This document shows positions 16,360 to 23,119 of a stretch of 23,119 nucleotides of DNA, in pieces. The DNA is from Chara braunii (Eukaryota; Streptophyta; Charophyceae; Charales; Characeae), in contig BFEA01000706.1 of assembly GCA_003427395.1 (NCBI GenBank), forward strand, positions 405,322 to 428,440. Direction: 5' to 3'. The position numbers and the translations under genes are program-made. Below the pieces are notes generated by a model, which had not been told where the DNA came from, made no database searches, and saw nothing but the letters and a program-made list of their open reading frames with translations. The stretch's first letter is position 1; the number at the start of each line of letters is the position of its first letter.

Positions 16360-18065
16360 CGCATCCCTCCTGGCGAGTTCCAATTTACACGCTCCCCTTG
16401 GGGTCCAAGAATCTCGCCTTTGAGGGACCTACTGCACCTTTGTCGCTCAATACCGTGATTGAGTCTTGGGCAAGCCCTCACGAAATGTTCGATCATTGTG
16501 CAGTACTTGCATCGTTCGTTGGTCGGATCCCTCCTACCAAATCCCCGATTAGCTACGGCTGCCGGAACTACGGCCTCTTGGGGCGGGAGGGCGGGTCGGG
16601 ACACCTGTGCCTGCATTACTAATAGCGCATTTTTCATTCTGTCCATCTTGTTGTCAACCCCGTGCACCCTTTCATGCAGGCTCTCTATTCCCTTCTTGAC
16701 CTTATCCCCCGTCTTCCCGGTCAGGTCTATAACCTCCCCTTCCTTAAGTAGGGTTAGGGTTTTCGTTACCACTGTCTTCTCTGCAAGATCTGTTACCGTA
16801 CTGAAATCCACGTCCCTTGTGTATTCAAACTTACTGGTCTGCTGGTAAGCCGACAGAATCTTATCCTTGTCGAACTCAGAGAACTGCCTAAGGAAGTACT
16901 TGCTCATTATACGATCCGTTACCCCGGGGATTCGCATTGCCACTAGCGTGAACGCCCTCAAAAAGTCATTGTAAGTAGCATAGTTTTTCCTTTGGACTGC
17001 CGCCAATTCAGCCTCTGTTGCCATTTTTTCCGCCTTCAGGTACTTTCTCATCATCTCATTTCGGGTTTCTTTCCAGGACCCGCTAGAGGCGACGATAGCC
17101 ATAATGTCCCTTCCTAAGCTCAGTGACACGTGCTGTCCTAAGTGGTCCATTTTTTCCTCTTCAGTCCATTTCAGTAAGGCTGCTAGATTCTCGTAGTCTA
17201 TCAGGAATTCCGTAATGTTTGCCCCATCGAAGGTAAGTTTTTTTTTGGCATTCGCAAGATATCCCTGATTCTTGTTGAGCGCCCGGGTGAGGGTGACTAC
17301 TATCCTCTTGAGTCCCCCTTCAGAGCTACCCGCCTCTCCGACCGCACTAGTCCCCTCTCCTTCATTGCTTTCCTTTCGCTTTTCCACAGCCTTTGGTGTA
17401 CCCTCCGGATCAAACCAGCCTAATACCCTCTCCTTGAGACTCCAGAGTCCATCACCTCCCTTCATTACCTTCGGCGTGGTGGGCAGACGACTAGCGTCGC
17501 TATCGATAGCCGGCAGGGTCGTGGCCTTTTCTGCCTTTATGGCCGGTGAGTCCCCCTTTTTTTGTCCCTTCATGCTGGGTGTTCCCCTATGGCTATTATC
17601 TTTTGCTTCGTACCTGGCTTCACCCTGACTGGTCCTACGTCCTTCTCGTGACCCTTCCCCCTGGGGATCCCCCTCATTCCCAACCATCATTTGCTCCATA
17701 AGTCTTGCCTTATACTCAGCAGTCCGCCTTTCAATTTCTGCCAGCTTACGACGTGTGTCTGAGACTTTTGTTTTCTTGGGTGTAGTTCCTTCAGAGTTCC
17801 GAGGGCTTGGCCTTTCGTTCTCCCTTTCTTCTCTATTTTCCTGCGGTCCCCTTTTGCTACCCCCAGCTTTCCTTGAGCTTTCCCCTGTGGAGCGGCCCTT
17901 CCCATCTTCTCTGGTCCCCTCTCGCTTCGCTGATTCTCGATCTGACCCCTCGTTCCCTTCCTTGTCCCTATCCGTACCCTGACTCCCTCTGCTCTGTTGG
18001 CCATCGTTCTGCTCTTGCGACGCCATCTCTTTACCTAGCCTGCATATGGATGGCCAGTTGTTCAT
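16356..18065 (-). CDS. Gag capsid/nucleocapsid protein
   Basis: Gag packages the element RNA into virus-like particles in the cytoplasm. The 569-codon frame is intact. The first ~120 residues are low-complexity and hydrophilic (SQEQNDGQQSRGSQGTDRD), followed by a coiled-coil-like helix (KLAEIERRTAEYKARLMEQM, about residues 107-126) and another disordered stretch. A Ty3-type capsid region begins near residue 280 with KKKLTFDGANITEFLIDYEN and contains the conserved DFLRAF and F-L-R-Q-F-S helices. A CCHC zinc knuckle (C519, C522, H527, C532; Cys codon 16511-16509) ends it. The second ATG (18026, GAGATGGCG context) is a better start than 18065. It overlaps pol by ATGA. It is the only undamaged gene of this element. 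Confidence 0.9.
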   Translation of the reverse strand: MNNWPSICRLGKEMASQEQNDGQQSRGSQGTDRDKEGNEGSDRESAKREGTREDGKGRSTGESSRKAGGSKRGPQENREERENERPSPRNSEGTTPKKTKVSDTRRKLAEIERRTAEYKARLMEQMMVGNEGDPQGEGSREGRRTSQGEARYEAKDNSHRGTPSMKGQKKGDSPAIKAEKATTLPAIDSDASRLPTTPKVMKGGDGLWSLKERVLGWFDPEGTPKAVEKRKESNEGEGTSAVGEAGSSEGGLKRIVVTLTRALNKNQGYLANAKKKLTFDGANITEFLIDYENLAALLKWTEEEKMDHLGQHVSLSLGRDIMAIVASSGSWKETRNEMMRKYLKAEKMATEAELAAVQRKNYATYNDFLRAFTLVAMRIPGVTDRIMSKYFLRQFSEFDKDKILSAYQQTSKFEYTRDVDFSTVTDLAEKTVVTKTLTLLKEGEVIDLTGKTGDKVKKGIESLHERVHGVDNKMDRMKNALLVMQAQVSRPALPPQEAVVPAAVANRGFGRRDPTNERCKYCTMIEHFVRACPRLNHGIERQRCSRSLKGEILGPQGERVNWNSPGGMR

Positions 18066-18152
18066 AGCTTCCCCAGTCTCGGCCCTAAAGTTAGCTTGTT
18101 CCCATGCTTTTTCCGTCTTACATTAGTCGGAAGGACTCTTCTGTCTTTTCCT

Positions 18153-18458
18153 TCACGGAACGTCATTCAAATTTTCTTCCGCCGAGGGGCTTGCTGCCGA
18201 GGTTTGGCACTTTGTCACTGCCGTATCCCAGTTCTTAGGGCGGTGTCTGAGCCCAGTGACTTTCCTATTAAGGATAGTCCTTTCGGCTATCTGACATCCG
18301 ATTGCCCCTGCGTTCTTAGTGCAGGTGGCCCTCCTAGTTCCGTCCTGCCACATCCTCGGGTACGGCGGAACTCCGACCACTGCCCCCTTTTGCTGATGGC
18401 TACCTTCCTATCTTGATATCCATCCTCTATTTTTCCCGCCTTTCCTTGGCGCCTTTCC
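18153..18458 (-). pseudogene. Tail of the upstream ORF region
   Basis: This minus-strand frame is the same as that of 19244-18459. It is separated from it by the TGA at 18461-18459 and a TAG near 18417, and runs from 18380 to a TGA at 18155-18153. It encodes about 75 residues with Cys and basic content (RRATCTKNAGAIGC, LRHRPKNWDTAVTKC). It ends about 90 bp before gag. I do not recognise it. It may be the C-terminus of the upstream protein. Confidence 0.35.
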
Positions 18459-19244
18459 TCACGTTGGTCCCTCAGGCCTGCCTTGTTCGTCTGGTTCCTC
18501 GAACAGGTCAGCCACCCCGGTAAGGTATTTTTCTCCCGTTTCTATTTCCCTGTTGATTATCGGTTCATATTCCTCAAACGACAAGCGGGGCAATCCAAAT
18601 ATCACGATTTCGATGAGTTCGAGTAGTTCCCAGGCCTGGTTCCCCCAAAACGGCCCATGCTTAACCGATACATCATAAAACATTCTCGTTGTCTGTGGTT
18701 GGAAGTAGTGGATCCAGACCAGGGTTGAATCCACTAAGTCCCTTGCCCTTTTGAGGCTGTCAAAAAACAAGTCTACCATGATGCGGGGGATTCGGCACCT
18801 CAGCCCTGTCATTGGGGCCTTAAACTCTCGCCAACCTCCTGCCTCCACCTGGGTCCTCAGCCCCACATTCCTTCTCCCTCGCACTTCTTGGCCTACTCGG
18901 TTTAATACCCTAGTGGCTCTTTGGAAGATTGGTAGTAGCCCGTGCCCCAATGCCAATTTCGTTCCTAACATGTGTCACCTGAGCTCTGGTAGGTATACTG
19001 TTCCAGTCACTCTGAGGTCAGTGTACAGGTCGTCCCCTGGCCCCCTATTAATCCTCATACCATCCCGCAAACATTCCACCATCATGAACGCCTGGTCTCT
19101 TCCCAAGGTCACGGCTCTCCATTCCGTATCGATCCCTCGGATCCTGCAGCTTGCCGGGAGTGATACCTCCCATCCGTCTCCGCTTTCCGTGGGCGGCCGG
19201 GGGTGCGTGGGTCGTTGCGACATCCGGGCACGTCTCATCGCCAT
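18459..19244 (-). pseudogene. Unknown ORF upstream of gag, second half
   Basis: Two minus-strand frames, 19244-18975 and 18971-18459, are one frame interrupted only by a TGA at 18977-18975. Together they give about 260 codons of globular-looking protein, with mixed hydrophobic and charged helices (IMVDLFFDSLKRARDLVDST, WELLELIEIVIFGLPRLSFE) and an acidic end (VADLFEEPDEQG). There is no signal peptide, membrane span or nucleic-acid motif I can name. It has the same strand as gag and lies before it, the position of the extra ORF of Ogre/Tat-type elements, but I see no specific likeness to that protein. Confidence 0.55.
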
Positions 19245-19405
19245 TATTGATTAGCGGTCCCCTGCACAGTTTAAACAGCAAGCGAGTTTACTTATTTCAT
19301 TTATCCTTCACCCTCACCTGAGCAATTCCCCGGTCCTTAGCTCGGTGCCTCTTTTCCTCCCTATCCCTTTCCTTTTCCTTGGTTTTTTTACCAGCCTGTT
19401 TCTTC

Positions 19406-20203
19406 TTATCTCGGCTCATACAACCGATATAGGTCATCTACGTACGTCATCCCATGACTTATTTCCCGCCGGACGACGCCCCACAGAACTTCATTACTTA
19501 CCACCGGAGCCCTTGGTCTAGTGGTAAACACTGCGCGCAGAATTCGCAGCACCTCATAAAACGGGGGTAGCACGCATCTCATCGTCCTAAGGGGGCGTCT
19601 CATATTTTTCTGGTCTCCGAGTTCCACTCGCACCTCCATCCTTTCCATCTCCATTTTTGCCCGCTGACATGCCGCCCATACTACCTCCCGTTCCGCTCGC
19701 TCAAAGAACTGATCCGGTGCCGTGCCCAGTACTAGCCCCACTACCATTGCATTTTCCATTTCCTGAGATACGTAGACCCATTCTCGAGCTTCCACCGTTC
19801 CCCGGAATTCTAGGTCCATCAGGCTGGGTGAAAGTCTTGTTAGGCTGACCTTAGTCCAGATTGTCTCTATCTAGAGGAACGCGTCCTTCTCGTCCAGCAT
19901 CACGGTTTCATAAGCTGGCTCTAGGTCCGTCCACGTTCCTTCCTCCAGGAGGACGACAGATACCCCTTCCCTTACATCTATGGGCATTTCCGGACCGCTA
20001 GAGTAGACAGGGGGCGACAACCATCGCGCCATCCTGTTTTTCCAGCGCCTATCCTGTTTCCACATGAGAGCACCACACGGCCCTTCGTGGTCAGATCGCC
20101 TCCTTCCTAGATGAGAATTACTTTCAGACCCTTCCCCTGGGTTTTCCCTCAGCATTTCCCACCCTTTTCCCAAGCGTCGCTGCCCTATCATACCCTCAAT
20201 CAA
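19406..20203 (-). pseudogene. Unknown ORF upstream of gag, first half
   Basis: 20203-19871 and 19819-19406 are the same minus-strand frame, split by one TAG at 19873-19871 and otherwise open for 266 codons. Features are a basic N-terminus, a segment VSVVLLEEGTWTDLEPAYET, a long amphipathic helix (FERAEREVVWAACQRAKMEM) and the end SHGMTYVDDLYRLYEPR. YVDD here is not an RT box, since no RT context surrounds it. The next open part (19244) is in a different frame after ~160 bp, so one frameshifted ORF of roughly 550 codons or two separate ORFs are both possible. No family recognised. Confidence 0.5.
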
Positions 20204-20457
20204 TCATCCTCAGCCGGCATTCCTTTTTCTTGGTTTCATTTCCTTCCGACTCCTATCCAGTCTTTATCATCATGTTCTCTCACTCGTGCGGACTTAGGCA
20301 GGAGGTGGGATTAGACTTAGCAGTTCAACTCTCATTCCAACATTCACCAGGCAAACTTTACAGAGGGGGGCACAAAAGGAAAAAATCAAGCAGTCGTCGC
20401 ACACAGGCCGGTCATCTCCTCACCGACTTTTTCCCAAAAGTGGTCTCTCCACTGTTA

Positions 20458-20691
20458 CTATTGGCAGAGTTTTATCCCGTACCTCAAGCACAACTCAACC
20501 GTCGCGAGAGCGGTACCCAGACTCCAGTGGGGGGTCACCCTCACCTTCTTGCCAAGAATACCCCATCCCGACTTGCCGCTCGTGTACCCACCGTTAATAT
20601 CGGGAATCACCCCGCACATCTCGGTAGGGCCATTGAGCCAGCCGTCCAGGCAGTCACTTCCATCGGTCCGATAAGGAACAGCCTTTCCCAA
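20458..20691 (-). other. Short open frame, possible 5' end of the upstream ORF
   Basis: A 77-codon minus-strand frame encodes a Gly/Trp-containing peptide (SGWGILGKKVRVTPHWSLG). It lies 255 bp upstream of the first supported part of the upstream ORF. There is no homology I can name and no overlap with a repeat. It could be leader sequence open by chance. Confidence 0.2.
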
Positions 20692-20699
20692 CCCAAGCT

Positions 20700-22840
20700 A
20701 CGAGAAGCTACTAATCGTCCCCGAGGCTCCGTCTGTGCCCGCATGTAGTGGTACTCCCTCCGCCAGCCAACAGGCTAAGCCCCACATGAGGAGATTTCAC
20801 ACCCCGCCCGGCAGATCATCGAGCCAAAGCTCATCACCGCTCGAACGAGAATGCTACTAATCAACCGATGTGACAAACTCCCATCCGACAGCTCGGTGGC
20901 CTGACCTCCACACACGAACCCACGACAGTCTACAAAAGGGAGCGACGTTTAGCAAGACCCCTCCTTTCCTTCCAAATGGCAGGACGCTCGAATCCCCGTC
21001 ATGAATTCACAAGTCCCAAGTGGGACACACATAAAACAAGTGCCTTTCTCGTGGTGCACCGAGCGCTTCCTACCCAATACTCACAAATTTTCTCTCAGGA
21101 CAGTGTGTGCCACTTGCCCCTAACTTCCATACATAATGCCTGGTTCCTTTTCGTGAGCATCTTCAAAGGTGAGCTAGTTTTCCCTTGGAGTCTAGCAACT
21201 CCCTTCATTTCCTTTATCTTCACTTCATGTGTCCGTTCGTTGGGCAAGATTGTTCCTTCTCGATTACCTTTTGTGTTCATATAAGGTTCCTTCAAACATT
21301 TAAGTGTGGTGCATGGAGAAGAGGTGAGAGCACCCGTGTTGGCCGGATCGCTTCTCCACGGGATTTCTTTGGAACCCGGACTGGCCCGGAATCCCAACCG
21401 CCTGCCAGGTAACTGGAGCCCTTCTTTCACACGAAGAGAAAGGGTCGATCTGCGGCTTGCCCAAGGCTTCCCCGGTCTGACGAACATCAGCCCGAGAGAA
21501 GGAGGACTAGAGTCACTTTCAAAGGAGATGGCTGAGTGTGTGTGCAGCATGCATGTTATACCTCCAGGCCTGGCCTTCCCATGCGCTCAACAACCCTCAA
21601 ATCTGCTTCACTCAAAGGGATAGAGCATACACAAGTCCACATTCCATATCTTCAGTTATGTACACGGTCATGCGTCGGGCGCCCCCCTCGAGATCGTCAG
21701 GGTCAGTTTAACCCATACCCGACACCTCCACCATTTTTGTAGGGGCCGTACCCTGAAGGACTTTCGAGCCTGAGTCGACCCCGCTGCGGGTCCCATTTGG
21801 CTCGACCCGCCCACGCTCACGCTCAGGGTGCGGGCCGTTCGTCCCAGGGGCACCCCCACCTAGTGCTATGAGATGGATGGGGATGGGCCTATTGCGAGAG
21901 GGCTTTACATTGGGGGATGTAGCTCCGCTCTCGCGAAAAGATAGTAGCTCTTTGGTCACTCGCGGCGTTTTCTCGATTCAATTAAGTGTGATCAAGCAAC
22001 TGCTCCTTCCAATACGCAGGCAGTCCAGGGAACTTATTGAGATTTCGTCTTCTTTCGTGTGTAGGCCAAGCGTCATCCTTTGGACCACACACCTTTTCAC
22101 TAAGTTTAGTGGCTCAAGGCAGCCCCTACAGCATCCTTGGGGTAGGGTGGCATCGCCCAGACCCCTAGCCGCTATATTTTTTTTTTCTTGAGCCACTAGC
22201 ATTGCCTTCACCTATCGAAGACTGCCCTTAGTCCTTCCGGGCTTGCATTGCATTCAAGAGAGCCATTGCATTCAATCATCACACAAGCCACATCCAGGCA
22301 TCTACCGTTCATCCAAGCATTCAACCGTAAAACCCATCCTGCATTCCTAGTTTTAGGCGAGGTCTAAGTCCTTCCCTTATACAGTTCTTTAGGTGGATCC
22401 AGTCCCGCTCAACACCCATCCCAAGCTACTCACCTGCACAACACCACACGAAACACGGACCGAATACAATCCCCATTGGGGTCAACACACCGCCCCTTCC
22501 CACAATCCCAAACTTCCTTTGCCCTTCGATGATCCTTTGGTTGTCGTTCCCTTCCCTCAAGCAAACCATGCCTTTATCTTAGTCATGCAGTTGGGGAGGG
22601 TGGTTGAGTCAAACTGACCTCGTCACAAAAAACAGCACTCCTTTCCGCTTTTTTTTCCGAGGCTTACAACAGTCTAGTGTTTTCCCTTCTTGGTGGCACA
22701 AGCGACCGACAACCCTGCCCTTGCCCTCGCTTTCCACCAAGTGAGGACCAAGTTCCTTGCCGTTCGTTCCCTGGCAATGTAACAGGTGAGGGTAGAGGTT
22801 AGTCACGTGCCATGGAGGGGAAGGGGAGAGCTTAAGAGTC
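20700..22840. other. Over 2 kb with no supported gene
   Basis: Frames up to 151 codons exist on both strands, but none has recognisable motifs, and they overlap one another. By position this should contain the 5' leader, primer-binding site and 5' LTR of the minus-strand element, yet I found neither a copy of the candidate 3' LTR starts nor a clear tRNA 3'-end match. Small palindromes are present, for example GTCCCA/TGGGAC at 21013-21026. Confidence 0.5.
22107..22198. repeat. 12-bp inverted repeat flanking a 68-bp loop
   Basis: TAGTGGCTCAAG (22107-22118) and CTTGAGCCACTA (22187-22198) are exact reverse complements. The enclosed segment has further short GC-rich complementarities (CCCC/GGGG around 22124-22143) and a run of ten or more T next to the right arm. 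It could be a foldback remnant. Confidence 0.7.
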
Positions 22841-22866
22841 GAAGGTCTTGGGAAAAGTAGGGAGGG

Positions 22867-22902
<36 letters not shown>

Positions 22903-22940
22903 GAAGGGAGGAAGAGAGGAAGCGGGAGAGAGAGGGCACG
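22867..22940. repeat. GA microsatellite
   Basis: A (GA)n run of about 15 dinucleotides is followed by imperfect GGAA/GAGA purine sequence. It marks the transition to the terminal minisatellite. Confidence 0.95.
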
Positions 22941-23119
22941 ATGGGTGTAGATGATGGAGGGAGAAGAACGGTTGAGGTGGTCGACTATGGTGGATGGGTG
23001 CAGGTGACAGGGGTGGAAGAAGGGTTGGGGTGGTCGGCTATGGTGGATGGGTGTAGGTGATGGAGGAAGAAGAAGGGTTGAGGAGGTCGGCTATGGTGGA
23101 TGGGTGTAGGTGACGGAGG
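22940..23119. repeat. 53-54-bp minisatellite, cut by the window end
   Basis: CTATGGTGGATGGGTGYAGG starts at 22984, 23038 and 23091, with the linking block GGARGAAGGGTTGRGG. At least three units are present, and the array continues past the last base. Confidence 0.92.

Larger units (their letters stand above)
10685..20203 (-). mobile_element. Decayed Ty3/gypsy retrotransposon body
   Basis: Domains appear in Ty3 order on the minus strand: extra upstream ORF region, gag with a CCHC knuckle, protease, reverse transcriptase, RNase H, integrase with a GPY/F-type end, and a small downstream ORF region. RT followed by integrase separates Ty3 from Ty1/copia order. The element must have been over 9.5 kb without its LTRs. 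Gag is intact, but pol has several stops and frameshifts, so the copy cannot make its polyprotein. I could not find paired LTRs or a tRNA-complementary primer-binding site, so the true ends are unknown; the 3' end may be at about 8317 or 7084. Confidence 0.88.

Noticed and set aside
19406-19450. YVDD in the upstream ORF as a second reverse transcriptase
   Set aside because: None of the other RT blocks lie around it; the true YIDD box is at 14020-14009.
21095-21550. 151-codon minus-strand frame
   Set aside because: No motif or coding-like composition; equally long frames overlap it on the plus strand.
20700-23119. 5' LTR and primer-binding site
   Set aside because: No reverse complement of common tRNA 3' ends (for example initiator Met) and no repeat of the candidate 3' LTR starts could be seen by eye.

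Overview
This window is intergenic, repeat-dominated DNA from a large eukaryotic genome. I found no intact host gene. The main feature is a decayed Ty3/gypsy-type LTR retrotransposon on the minus strand. From memory only, its Gag-Pro-RT-RNaseH-Int proteins resemble Ty3 elements of charophyte (streptophyte) algae such as Chara. I treat a green-lineage host, probably a charophyte alga, as a plausible but unproven inference.

Layout, left to right. 1-1020 is a 91-bp satellite that drifts through three sequence types. 1080-2700 is a second satellite with a ~173-bp unit, and it ends in a ~180-bp almost pure purine tract (2702-2886). 3400-6320 holds no gene but is full of short perfect inverted repeats, including a recurring CAGTCCG/CGGACTG hairpin, a 29-bp foldback and a ~1.69-kb offset duplication. 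6340-6699 is a 51-bp minisatellite.

7316-7900 (minus) is a frameshifted fragment of a DNMT3-type C5-cytosine methyltransferase. It lies between two similar polypurine-tract/hairpin modules (7084-7114 and 8317-8350) that look like retrotransposon 3' ends, and next to a ~67-bp tandem array. This is the most interesting feature: capture of cytosine methyltransferases by retrotransposons is known in dinoflagellates and charophytes, and this may be a decayed example. 9180-10640 holds further minisatellites and short direct repeats.

10685-20203 (minus) is the retrotransposon body. In its 5'->3' order it has an extra ORF region upstream of gag (20203-18153, two broken halves), an intact gag (18065-16356), then pol with protease, RT, RNase H and integrase (16359-11479) carrying three nonsense codons, four frameshifts and a stop just after the pol start, and finally a small charged ORF region downstream of integrase (11229-10685). 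Gag stop and the presumed pol start overlap as ATGA, which suggests pol was translated by termination-reinitiation or a related recoding step. No LTR pair or primer-binding site could be assigned.

20700-22840 shows no supported gene. 22867-23119 is a GA microsatellite followed by a 53-54-bp minisatellite running off the window end.
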